Of a stretch of 64,000 nucleotides of DNA, positions 1 to 10,689 are shown one piece after another; position 1 is the stretch's first letter; every line of letters starts with the position of its first letter. Made by a program: the position numbers and the translations under genes. The notes beneath the pieces are model-generated. The model did no database searches. It was not told where the DNA came from and saw only the letters and a list, made by a program, of their open reading frames with translations. This stretch comes from Paramisgurnus dabryanus (lineage: Eukaryota > Chordata > Actinopteri > Cypriniformes > Cobitidae): NCBI RefSeq assembly GCF_030506205.2, contig NC_133359.1, forward strand, positions 31,245,344-31,309,343. Direction: 5' to 3'.

Positions 1-3000
1 GCATACAGGTTTAAAACAACACAAGGATGAATAAATTATGAAAGAATTTTCATTGAACCTATAAAATTCCATCATTTTTTTATTCCTACTATGGGAGTCA
101 ATGGTCACTATCTGCTGTGGGTTTACCATCATTCCTCAAAATATTTTCTTTTGTGTTAATCAGAAAAAAACTAATGCATACAGGTTTAAAACAACACAAG
201 GATGAGTAAATTATGAAAGAAATTTCATTGAACCTATAAAATTCCATCATTTTTTTATTCCTACTATGGGAGTCAATGGTCACTATCTGCTGTGGGTTTA
301 CTATCATTCCTCAAAATATTTTCTTTTGTGTTAATCAGAAAAAAAACTAATGCATACACGTTTAAAAGAACACGAGGATGAGTAAATTATGAAAGAATTT
401 TCATTGAACCTATAAAATTCCATCATTTTTTTATTCCTACTATGGGAGTCAATGGTCACTATCTGCTGTGGGTTTACCATCATTCCTCAAAATATTTTCT
501 TTTGTGTTTATTAGAAAAAAACTAATGCATACAGGTTTAAAACAACACAAGGATGAGTAATTATGTAAGAATTTTCATTGAACCTATAAAATTCCATCAT
601 TTTTTATTCCTACTATGGGAGTCAATGGTCACTATCTGCTGTGGGTTTACCATCATTCCTCAAAATATTTTCTTTTGTGTTTATTAGAAAAAAACGAATG
701 CATACAGGTTTAAAACAACACAAGGATGAGTAAATTATGAAAGAATTTTCATTGAACCTAAAAAATTCCATCATTTTTTTATTCCTACTATGGGAGTCAA
801 TGGTCACTATCTGCTGTGGGTTTACTATCATTCCTCAAAATATTTTCTTTTGTGTTAATCAGAAAAAAAACTAATGCATACACGTTTAAAAGAACACGAG
901 GATGAGTAAATTATGAAAGAATTTTCATTGAACCTATAAAATTCCATCATTTTTTTAATCCTACTATGGGAGTCAATGGTCACTATCTGCTGTGGGTTTA
1001 CCATCATTCCTCAAAATATTTTCTTTTGTGTTGATCAGAAAAAAACTAATGCATACACGTTTAAAAGAACACGAGAATGAGTAAATTATGAAAGAATTTT
1101 CATTGAACCTATAAAATTCCATCATTTTTTTATTCCTACTATGGGAGTCAGTGGGTCACTATCTGCTGTGGGTTTACCATCATTCCTCAAAATATTTTCT
1201 TTTGTGTTGATCAGAAAAAAACTAATGCATACAGGTTTAAAACAACACAAGGATGAGTAAATTATGAAAGAATTTTCATTGAACCTATAAAATTCCATCA
1301 TTTTTTTATTCCTACTATGGGAGTCAATGGTCACTATCTGCTGTGGGTTTACCATCATTCCTCAAAATATTTTCTTTTGTGTTTATTAGAAAAAAACGAA
1401 TGCATACAGGTTTAAAACAACAGGAGGATGAATAAATTATGAAAGAATTTTCATTGAACCTAAAAAATTCCATCATTTTTTTATTCCTACTATGGGAGTC
1501 AGTGGGTCACTATCTGCTGTGGGTTTACCATCATTCCTCAAAATATTTTCTTTTGTGTTTATTAGAAAAAAACGAATGCATACAGGTTTAAAACAACACA
1601 AGGATGAATAAATTATGAAAGAATTTTCATTGAACCTATAAAATTCCATCATTTTTTTATTCCTACTATGGGAGTCAATGGTCACTATCTGCTGTGGGTT
1701 TACCATCATTCCTCAAAATATTTTCTTTTGTGTTAATCAGAAAAAAACTAATGCATACAGGTTTAAAACAACACAAGGATGAGTAAATTATGAAAGAAAT
1801 TTCATTGAACCTATAAAATTCCATCATTTTTTTATTCCTACTATGGGAGTCAATGGTCACTATCTGCTGTGGGTTTACTATCATTCCTCAAAATATTTTC
1901 TTTTGTGTTAATCAGAAAAAAAACTAATGCATACACGTTTAAAAGAACACGAGGATGAGTAAATTATGAAAGAATTTTCATTGAACCTATAAAATTCCAT
2001 CATTTTTTATTCCTACTATGGGAGTCAATGGTCACTATCTGCTGTGGGTTTACCATCATTCCTCAAAATATTTTCTTTTGTGTTGATCAGAAAAAAACTA
2101 ATGCATACAGGTTTAAAACAACACAAGGATGAGTAAATTATGAAAGAATTTTCATTGAACATATAAAATTCCATCATTTTTTCATTCCTACTATGGGAGT
2201 CAATGGTCACTATCTGCTGTGGGTTTACCATCATTCCTCAAAATATTTTCTTTTGTGTTTATTAGAAAAAAACGAATGCATACAGGTTTAAAACAACACG
2301 AGGATGAATAAATTATGAAAGAATTTTCATTGAACCTAAAAAATTCCATCATTTTTTATTCCTACTATGGGAGTCAATGGTCACTATCTGCTGTGGGTTT
2401 ACCATCATTCCTCAAAATATTTTCATTTGTGTTTATTAGAAAAAAACGAATGCATACAGGTTTAAAACAACAGGAGGATGAATAAATTATGAAAGAATTT
2501 TTATTGAACCTATAAAATTCCATCATTTTTTTATTCCTACTATGGGAGTCAGTGGGTCACTATCTGCTGTGGGTTTACCATCATTCCTCAAAATATTTTC
2601 TTTTGTGTTGATCAGAAAAAAACTAATGCATACAGGTTTAAAACAACACAAGGATGAGTAAATTATGAAAGAATTTTCATTGAACCTATAAAATTCCATC
2701 ATTTTTTTATTCCTACTATGGGAGTCAATGGTCACTATCTGCTGTGGGTTTACCATCATTCCTCAAAATATTTTCTTTTGTGTTTATTAGAAAAAAACGA
2801 ATGCATACAGGTTTAAAACAATACGAGGATGAATAAATTATGAAAGAATTTTCATTGAACCTAAAAAATTCCATCATTTTTTTATTCCTACTATGGGAGT
2901 CAATGGTCACTATCTGCTGTGGGTTTACTATCATTCCTCAAAATATTTTCTTTTGTGTTAATCAGAAAAAAAACTAATGCATACACGTTTAAAAGAACAC

Positions 3001-3660
3001 GAGAATGAGTAAATTATGAAAGAATTTTCATTGAACCTATAAAATTCCATCATTTTTTTATTCCTACTATGGGAGTCAGTGGGTCACTATCTGCTGTGGG
3101 TTTACCATCATTCCTCAAAATATTTTCTTTTGTGTTGATCAGAAAAAAACTAATGCATACAGGTTTAAAACAACACAAGGATTAGTAAATTATGAAAGAA
3201 TTTTCATTGAACCTATAAAATTCCATCATTTTTTTATTCCTACTATGGGAGTCAATGGTCACTATCTGCTGTGGGTTTACCATCATTCCTCAAAATATTT
3301 TCTTTTGTGTTGATCAGAAAAAAACTAATGCATACAGGTTTAAAACAACACAAGGATGAATAAATTATGAAAGAATTTTCATTGAACCTAAAAAATTCCA
3401 TCATTTTTTTATTCCTACTATGGGAGTCAATGGTCACTATCTGCTGTGGGTTTACCATCATTCCCAAAATATTTTCTTTTGTGTTTATTAGAAAAAAACG
3501 AATGCATACAGGTTTAAAACAACACAAGGATGAATAAATTATGAAAAAATTTTCATTGAACCTATAAAATTCCATCATTTTTTTATTCCTACTATGGGAG
3601 TCAATGGTCACTATCTGCTGTGGGTTTACTATCATTCCTCAAAATATTTTCTTTTGTGTT

Positions 3661-5764
3661 AATCAGAAAAAAAACTAATGCATACACGTTTAAAAGAACA
3701 CGAGGATGAGTAAATTATGAAAGAATTTTCATTGAACCTATAAAATTCCATCATTTTTTTAATCCTACTATGGGAGTCAATGGTCACTATCTGCTGTGGG
3801 TTTACCATCATTCCTCAAAATATTTTCTTTTGTGTTGATCAGAAAAAAACTAATGCATACAGGTTTAAAACAACACAAGGATGAGTAAATTATGAAAGAA
3901 TTTTCATTGAACCTATAAAATTCCATCATTTTTTTATTCCTACTATGGGAGTCAATGGTCACTATCTGCTGTGGGTTTACCATCATTCCTCAAAATATTT
4001 TCTTTTGTGTTTATTAGAAAAAAACTAATGCATACAGGTTTAAAACAACACAAGGATGAGTAAATTATGAAAGAATTTTCATTGAACCTATAAAATTCCA
4101 TCATTTTTTTATTCCTACTATGGGAGTCAGTGGGTCACTATCTGCTGTGGGTTTACCATCATTCCTCAAAATATTTTCTTTTGTGTTGATCAGAAAAAAA
4201 CTAATGCATACAGGTTTAAAACAACACAAGGATGAATAAATTATGAAAGAATTTTCATTGAACCTAAAAAATTCCATCATTTTTTTATTCCTACTATGGG
4301 AGTCAATGGTCACTATCTGCTGTGGGTTTACCATCATTCCTCAAAATATTTTCTTTTGTGTTTATTAGAAAAAAACGAATGCATACAGGTTTAAAACAAC
4401 ACAAGGATGAATAAATTATGAAAGAATTTTCATTGAACCTATAAAATTCCATCATTTTTTTATTCCTACTATGGGAGTCAATGGTCATTATCTGCTGTGG
4501 GTTTACCATCATTCCTCAAAATATTTTCTTTTGTGTTTATTAGAAAAAAACGAATGCATACAGGTTTAAAACAACACGAGGATGAATAAATTATGAAAGA
4601 ATTTTCATTGAACCTAAAAAATTCCATCATTTTTTTATTCCTACTATGGGAGTCAATGGTCACTATCTGCTGTGGGTTTACTATCATTCCTCAAAATATT
4701 TTCTTTTGTGTTAATCAGAAAAAAAACTAATGCATACACGTTTAAAAGAACACGAGGATGAGTAAATTATGAAAGAATTTTCATTGAACCTATAAAATTC
4801 CATCATTTTTTTAATCCTACTATGGGAGTCAATGGTCACTATCTGCTGTGGGTTTACCATCATTCCTCAAAATATTTTCTTTTGTGTTGATCAGAAAAAA
4901 ACTAATGCATACAGGTTTAAAACAACACAAGGATGAGTAAATTATGAAAGAATTTTCATTGAACCTATAAAATTCCATCATTTTTTTATTCCTACTATGG
5001 GAGTCAATGGTCACTATCTGCTGTGGGTTTACCATCATTCCTCAAAATATTTTCTTTTGTGTTTATTAGAAAAAAACTAATGCATACAGGTTTAAAACAA
5101 CACAAGGATGAGTAAATTATGAAAGAATTTTCATTGAACCTATAAAATTCCATCATTTTTTTATTCCTACTATGGGAGTCAGTGGGTCACTATCTGCTGT
5201 GGGTTTACCATCATTCCTCAAAATATTTTCTTTTGTGTTGATCAGAAAAAAACTAATGCATACAGGTTTAAAACAACACAAGGATGAATAAATTATGAAA
5301 GAATTTTCATTGAACCTAAAAAATTCCATCATTTTTTTATTCCTACTATGGGAGTCAATGGTCACTATCTGCTGTGGGTTTACCATCATTCCTCAAAATA
5401 TTTTCTTTTGTGTTTATTAGAAAAAATCGAATGCATACAGGTTTAAAACAACACAAGGATGAATAAATTATGAAAGAATTTTCATTGAACCTATAAAATT
5501 CCATCATTTTTTTATTCCTACTATGGGAGTCAATGGTCACTATCTGCTGTGGGTTTACCATCATTCCTCAAAATATTTTCTTTTGTGTTTATTAGAAAAA
5601 AACGAATGCATACAGGTTTAAAACAACACGAGGATGAATAAATTATGAAAGAATTTTCATTGAACCTAAAAAATTCCATCATTTTTTTATTCCTACTATG
5701 GGAGTCAATGGTCACTATCTGCTGTGGGTTTACCATCATTCCTCAAAATATTTTCTTTTGTGTT
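3661..5764 (+). repeat. Six-monomer higher-order repeat, two units of 1052 bp
   Basis: Units 3661-4712 and 4713-5764 carry the same series of monomer subtypes in the same order, each opening with the AATCAG plus 8-A subtype followed by GCATACACG. They differ by scattered substitutions, for example C to T in GGTCATTATC near 4488. Neighbouring monomers within a unit differ more than corresponding monomers between units, which defines a higher-order repeat. The same 1052-bp period recurs at 45711/46763 and 52375/53427. Confidence 0.8.
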
Positions 5765-7881
5765 GATCAGAAAAAAACTAATACATACAGGTTTAAAACA
5801 ACACAAGGATGAATAAATTATGAAAGAATTTTCATTGAACCTATAAAATTCAATCATTTTTTTAATCCTACTATGGGAGTCAATGGTCACTATCTGCTGT
5901 GGGTTTACCATCATTCCTCAAAATATTTTCTTTTGTGTTAATCAGAAAAAAACTACTGCATACAGGTTTAAAACAACACAAGGATGAGTAAATGATGAAA
6001 GAATTTTCATTGAACCTATAAAATTCCATCATTTTTTTATTCCTACTATGGGAGTCAGTGGGTCACTATCTGCTGTGGGTTTACCATCATTCCTCAAAAT
6101 ATTTTCTTTTGTGTTGATCAGAAAAAAACTAATGCATACAGGTTTAAAACAACACAAGGATGAATAAATTATGAAAGAATTTTCATTGAACCTCAAAAAT
6201 TCCATCATTTTTTTATTCCTACTATGGGAGTCAATGGTCACTATCTGCTGTGGGTTTACCATCATTCCTCAAAATATTTTCTTTTGTGTTTATTAGAAAA
6301 AAACGAATGCATACAGGTTTAAAACAACACAAGGATGAATAAATTATGAAAGAATTTTCATTGAACCTATAAAATTCCTTCATTTTTTTATTCCTACTAT
6401 GGGAGTCAATGGTCACTATCTGCTGTGGGTTTACTATCATTCCTCAAAATATTTTCTTTTGTGTTAATCAGAAAAAAAAACTAATGCATACACGTTTAAA
6501 AGAACACAAGGATGAGTAAATTATGAAAGAATTTTCATTGAACCTATAAAATTCCATCATTTTTTTAATCCTACTATGGGAGTCAATGGTCACTATCTGC
6601 TGTGGGTTTACCATCATTCCTCAAAATATTTTCTTTTGTGTTGATCAGAAAAAACTAATGCATACAGGTTTAAAACAACACAAGGATGAGTAAATTATGA
6701 AAGAATTTTCATTGAACCTATAAAATTCCATCATTTTTTTATTCCTACTATGGGAGTCAGTGGGTCACTATCTGCTGTGGGTTTACCATCATTCCTCAAA
6801 ATATTTTCTTTTGTGTTGATCAGAAAAAAACTAATGCATACAGGTTTAAAACAACACAAGGATGAGTAAATTATGAAAGAATTTTCATTGAACCTATAAA
6901 ATTCCATCATTTTTTTATTCCTACTATGGGAGTCAATGGTCACTATCTGCTGTGGGTTTACCATCATTCCTCAAAATATTTTCTTTTGTGTTTATTAGAA
7001 AAAAACGAATGCATACAGGTTTAAAACAACACGAGGATGAATAAATTATGAAAGAATTTTCATTGAACCTAAAAAATTCCATCATTTTTTTATTCCTACT
7101 ATGGGAGTCAATGGTCACTATCTGCTGTGGGTTTACTATCATTCCTCAAAATATTTTCTTTTGTGTTAATCAGAAAAAAAACTAATGCATACACGTTTTA
7201 AAGAACACGAGAATGAGTAAATTATGAAAGAATTTTCATTGAACCTATAAAATTCCATCATTTTTTTATTCCTACTATGGGAGTCAGTGGGTCACTATCT
7301 GCTGTGGGTTTACCATCATTCCTCAAAATATTTTCTTTTGTGTTGATCAGAAAAAAACTAATGCATACAGGTTTAAAACAACACAAGGATGAGTAAATTA
7401 TGAAAGAATTTTCATTGAACCTATAAAATTCCATCATTTTTTTATTCCTACTATGGGAGTCAATGGTCACTATCTGCTGTGGGTTTACCATCATTCCTCA
7501 AAATATTTTCTTTTGTGTTTATTAGAAAAAAACGAATGCATACAGGTTTAAAACAACACGAGGATGAATAAATTATGAAAGAATTTTCATTGAACCTAAA
7601 AAATTCCATCATTTTTTTATTCCTACTATGGGAGTCAATGGTCACTATCTGCTGTGGGTTTACCATCATTCCTCAAAATATTTTCTTTTGTGTTTATTAG
7701 AAAAAAACGAATGCATACAGGTTTAAAACAACACGAGGATGAATAAATTATGAAAGAATTTTCATTGAACCTATAAAATTCCATCATTTTTTTATTCCTA
7801 CTATGGGAGTCAGTGGGTCACTATCTGCTGTGGGTTTACCATCATTCCTCAAAATATTTTCTTTTGTGTTGATCAGAAAAA

Positions 7882-7884
7882 AAC
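7882..7884. other. AAC at the left insertion border of element copy 1
   Basis: The AAC here is repeated at the right border (13163-13165). Undisrupted monomers such as that at 56991-57008 have the run of A, then CTAATACATAC, with a single AAC. The element therefore sits between two AAC copies. The ICR midpoint at 8195-8197 is GTT, the complement of AAC, as expected for tyrosine-recombinase insertion of a DIRS circle at a shared trinucleotide. Confidence 0.8.
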
Positions 7885-8093
7885 GTCAGGTTACGACTGT
7901 AACCGTGGTTCCCTGAGATAGGGAACGAGACGCTGTGTCATGTAATGACATTATGGGGAACGCTATGCAGCGTGACGCGCGTGAATATTGTGTCAACTAG
8001 GTCTATATATAGACGCCGGCGGATGACGTCAAGAGTGACGTGGCAACGCGAGGCTATAACTAGGCGGAAATAATATAGGTCAAACAGCTTCTG
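7885..8093 (-). repeat. Left inverted terminal repeat (sense 3' ITR), copy 1
   Basis: The core 7929-8093 (165 bp) is, by eye, a perfect inverted copy of 12980-13144. The outer extension 7885-7928 is absent from the right end. It contains two short inverted repeats: GGTTAC-GACT-GTAACC at 7889-7904 and GTTCCC-7 nt-GGGAAC at 7908-7926. The complement of 7885-7939 reappears in the internal complementary region. Unequal extensions of this kind are typical of DIRS ITRs. Confidence 0.93.
8003..8031. promoter_or_regulatory. Possible promoter motifs in left ITR (TATA-like and CRE-like)
   Basis: CTATATATAG at 8003-8012 is a palindromic TATA-like box. TGACGTCA at 8024-8031 is a perfect cAMP-response-element palindrome, followed by a second GTGACGTGG. 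Read on the minus strand the CRE precedes the TATA box, which would direct transcription out of the element into satellite block A. Promoter activity is inferred from motifs only. DIRS ITRs are known to carry promoters. Confidence 0.4.
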
Positions 8094-8139
8094 TTAAAAT
8101 TGAAGCGAATGCTACAGGCACAAGGAGTTATGGCAAAGG
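8094..8139. other. Spacer between left ITR and internal complementary region
   Basis: A 46-bp stretch separating the ITR core from the internal complementary region. It contains no motif I recognise. Confidence 0.6.
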
Positions 8140-8249
8140 GACACAGCGTCTCGTTCCCTATCTCAGGGAACCACGGTTACAGTCGTAACCTGACGTTCCC
8201 TTTCAAGGGATCCTTGACGCTGTGTCATGTAATGACATTATGGGGAACG
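8140..8249 (-). other. Internal complementary region (ICR) of the DIRS element, copy 1
   Basis: Positions 8140-8194 are the perfect reverse complement of the left terminus 7885-7939. Positions 8198-8249 are the perfect reverse complement of the right terminus 13111-13162. Between them lies GTT (8195-8197), the complement of the AAC found at both insertion borders. This is the diagnostic ICR of DIRS elements, which is thought to template the joining of both transcript ends so that a full-length circle can be made. The GTT is flanked by GGTTAC-AGTC-GTAACC on one side and CCCTTTCAAGGG on the other. Confidence 0.93.
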
Positions 8250-8301
8250 AGATACCCACTACGCCATAATTAATTGTGACTGTCTGTAAGTGTGAAGGTG
8301 T

Positions 8302-9180
8302 CTACGCACAACTTAAGACATAAAGACCTGAGATCCCGGTAGAAAATGGAGGTCTAAAAACATAATACCTCATAAAAATGTGTGGGGGAGATTATCCCGC
8401 CACACCACAAAGCATGGAGGTCCCTGACAAAGGGGCCAGATAAGACGCCATACTCCTAGTCGAGTGTGCCCTAATTTTCGCAGAGGTGAAAACATAATGT
8501 GCACCTCATACGCTATAAAAATAGCCTCCACAATCAATTATTGATTGTTTGTTTAGAGGAAGAATGTTCTCTCTTGGAGAACCAAACACAGACCAAAGGT
8601 TGGTCGGATCTTCTAAGGTGGAAGATCTATTAATGTAAACCTCTAAAAAACCCTCAGGGCATAGAAGATGTAGCCTCTGTTGATCCGCCGACTCTTGAGG
8701 AGGAGGATGAAAAAGCCTGAAAGACCAATGTTCTAGCCACATTGCTAGGAACCTTGGGAACATAACCCGGTCTTGGGTGCAAATAGCCTTAATATGTCCT
8801 GAAGCAAACTCCAGGATAGAGAAGAAGCTGATAAGCTTGGAAGTTGCCCACTCTCCTCGGAGAAGTGATGGCTAATAAAAAGGCTAACTCCAGTGACAGA
8901 AACTTAACTGTACACAAGTTAATGGGTTCGAAAGGTGCCATAAAGAACCCCTTTCAGAACTACTGCCAGGTCCCATACTGGAACTCTGATTTGAGCAGGA
9001 GGCCTCATCCTAAATGTACCACCCAATAAGGCGTGAAGGCAGAGATAGCCGCAGCATATACTCCGATAGTAAATGGATATAAACCGGATGAAAACCCGGT
9101 ATTGTAAAAATTCCAGAACTGAAGCCAGTGGGCAGTTTGGAAGTAAATGTTTGTCACTACACAGAGTAGTGAATAATCTC
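8302..9180 (-). pseudogene. DIRS tyrosine recombinase, near full length but broken (copy 1)
   Basis: In life this enzyme would insert the circular DNA form by strand exchange through a catalytic tyrosine. Read on the minus strand with frame changes, the family landmarks appear in order: FSSGLYP then VYAAAISAF (about 9090-9040, N-terminal core-binding part); RVPVWDLAVVLKG and FLSLELAFLLAIT; SPRRVGNF (8863-8840) with the first catalytic Arg; PRPGYVPKVPSNVA; SADQQRLHLLCP and EVYINRSS (open frame 8763-8506); KIRAHSTRSMA with the His-x-x-Arg box (8469-8452); RYYVF with the nucleophile Tyr (8370-8356); stop at 8304-8302. Defects are several frameshifts and a stop at 8394-8392, just before the Tyr segment, where a Trp is usual. 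Catalytic residues are still recognisable, but no intact product is possible. Family assignment is from memory of teleost DIRS recombinases. Confidence 0.87.
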
Positions 9181-9820
9181 CATTTAAAACAGCCTTAAAT
9201 GTCGCCTGGAGCGAAACTCCAGGTATGAAGAAGCAGCTGATAAGCTTGTTAGTCACTCACTCTCCTCAGAGAAGTGATGCTACTACCCATAGAGCCCTCA
9301 GGGATACGAGTGTGAAACCAGAGATAGCCTCAGCATATACTCTGGGTATAAACCGGATAAAAAACCGGTATTGTAAAAATTCCAGAACTGAAGCCACTGG
9401 GCAGTTTGGAACTAAATATGTCGTCACTACACCAGGTAGTTAAAATAGCCTTAATTCGTCTGAAGCGAACTCCAGGCATGAATAAGAAGTCACTCACTCT
9501 CCTCAGAGAAGTGATGGCTAATAAAAAGGCTAACTTCAGTGACAGAACTTTATCTGTACATGAATCAATGTGTTCGAAAGAGGCCATGAGAAGGGCTTTC
9601 GAAACAACTACAGATAGAGCCCTTAGTAATAAGAGCATAAAAACAGAGATAGCCGCAGCCTATACTCTGGTAGTAAATGGATATAAACCGGATGAAAAAA
9701 CGGTATTGTAAAAATTCCAGAACTGAAGCCAATGGGCAGTTTGGAAGTAAATGTTTGTCACTACCCCGAGTAGTGAATAGCCTCCATTTAAAATAGCCTT
9801 AATTTCATCTGGACCTCATT

Positions 9821-9930
9821 TGTGTTTTTCTGTATAAACATTAATTACATCTAGATCCTCAGAACTAGAGTAATTCACAGCCCTCACAGTTAAAACGGGT
9901 GAAGCCGACTCGCGGGCACCCGTTGAACCA
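9821..9930 (-). repeat. 110-bp module, instance 1 (copy 1)
   Basis: This module occurs four times in the element: here, 10240-10348, 12470-12577 and 12591-12698. All share CATTAATTACATCTAGATCC and AGAACTAGAG, and all end near GAACCA. On the minus strand it reads NYSSSEDLDVINVYTE in one frame. Here it is fused directly to a truncated recombinase R-box. Confidence 0.85.
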
Positions 9931-10239
9931 TGATGGCTAATAAAAAAGGCTAACTTCAGTGACAGAAATGTATCTGTACATGAGTCAAATGTGTTCGAAA
10001 GAGGCCATGAGAAGGGCTTTCGAAGCACTACAGATAGAACCCTTAGAAATAGGAGCATAGACACAGAGATAGCCGCAGCCTATACTCTGGTAGTAAATGG
10101 ATATAAACCGGATGAAAACCGATTTTGTAAAAATTCCAGAACTGAAGCCACTGGGCAGTTTGGAAATAAATTGTTGTCACTAAACCGAGTAGTGAATAGT
10201 CTCCATTTAAAATAGTTTTAATTTCGTGTGAAGCTCATT

Positions 10240-10348
10240 TGTGTTTTATGTATAAACATTAATTACATCTAGATCCTCAGAACTAGAGAAATTCACAGCC
10301 CTCACGGTTAAAACGGATGAAGCCGACTTGCGGGCACCTGTTGAACTA
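10240..10348 (-). repeat. 110-bp module, instance 2 (copy 1)
   Basis: Second module inside the recombinase array, 419 bp from the first and joined to the next R-box fragment at 10351. It has more substitutions than instance 1, for example GTGTTTTATG instead of GTTTTTCTG. Confidence 0.85.
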
Positions 10349-10560
10349 TGATGGCTAATAAAAAGGCTAACTTCAGTGACAGAAATGTATCTGCACATAA
10401 GTCAAATGTGTTTGAAAGAGGCCATGAAAAGGGCTTTCGAAACACTAAAAAGAGCCCTTAGTAATAGGAGCATAAAAACAGAAATAGTGGATCTTAAATC
10501 TGGAGTAATCTCCATTTTAAACCATAATCTTTCGAATAGTATGGGCTTTACAACCTCAGC

Positions 10561-10620
10561 CCCTGCCTCGACAGGGTGTCTGCTCTCACATTCTGGACCC
10601 TGGGGATGTCTGAATGACAA
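10561..10620 (-). pseudogene. RNase H C-terminal remnant (copy 1)
   Basis: The minus strand reads DIPRVQNVRADTLSRQG, the conserved end of RNase H domains in DIRS and Ty3-like elements (Asn, then Ala-Asp, then Leu-Ser-Arg). The RNase H body is missing: sense sequence passes from the reverse transcriptase tail (about 10700) to this motif in under 100 bp, which points to an internal deletion. The methyltransferase that many DIRS elements carry after RNase H is not visible either. Confidence 0.7.
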
Positions 10621-10689
10621 AAAATTTCCCGTGAGACCAAAGGAGAACCTGATGCGCCAGTCTGTATAGAGGGCGCGACCTCAGGCCTC

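Larger units (their letters stand above)
1..7884 (+). repeat. Satellite array, block A (about 175-bp monomer)
   Basis: About 45 head-to-tail monomers of 173-176 bp. Each runs in this order: GCATACAGGTTTAAAACAAC, then AGGATGAGTAAATTATG, GAATTTTCATTGAACC, a T-run, CCTACTATGGGAGTCAATGG, CTGCTGTGGGTTTACCATCA, CAAAATATTTTCTTTTGTG and GATCAG plus an A-run. Monomers fall into subtypes: TGTTGATCAG, TGTTAATCAG or TGTTTATTAG before the A-run; ACACAAGG, ACACGAGG or ACAGGAGG after AAACA; AGTCAATGG or the 1-bp-longer AGTCAGTGGG; CCTATAAAATT or CCTAAAAAATT. Minus-strand open frames of 69 or 78 codons recur because of the repeat and cross monomer borders. The block ends at the AAC where the DIRS-like element entered. 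Nothing else is seen in it. Confidence 0.97.
9181..10548 (-). repeat. Array of partial tyrosine-recombinase duplications (copy 1)
   Basis: Downstream of the RNase H tail, in sense order, lie four degenerate partial copies of the recombinase first-Arg region. Their shared plus-strand landmark ATGGCTAATAAAAA falls at 10351, 9932 and 9513, with a deleted version at 9277; the main gene has it at 8868. Spacings are 419, 419, 236 and 410 bp. On the minus strand the copy at 9638-9500 reads LSLKLAFLLAITSLRR followed by VSDF, the recombinase R-box. The copies at 9932 and 10351 lose the Arg just where a 110-bp module is joined. A second landmark, CCAGAACTGAAGCCA, recurs near 9113, 9378, 9717 and 10136. 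None of the copies has the His-x-x-Arg or Tyr boxes. Plus-strand frames here are shadows. Confidence 0.78.

Noticed and set aside
98..307. Minus-strand 69- or 78-codon open frame repeated in most monomers, like a small protein family
   Set aside because: The frame runs across monomer borders in a 175-bp repeat that is not a multiple of 3, has no ribosome or promoter context, and varies only with the satellite subtype. Its conservation is explained by repeat homogenisation.
7885..8194. 310-bp foldback with 55-bp inverted ends, which looks like a MITE
   Set aside because: The inner arm is one half of the DIRS internal complementary region, and the other half matches the right terminus. The DIRS structure explains it without a separate element.
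9406..9711. Plus-strand frame of 101 codons, with similar peptides near 8844 and 9991, resembling a repeated protein
   Set aside because: The opposite strand shows the tyrosine-recombinase R-box in order with other recombinase motifs, so the plus-strand peptides are shadows of duplicated recombinase DNA.
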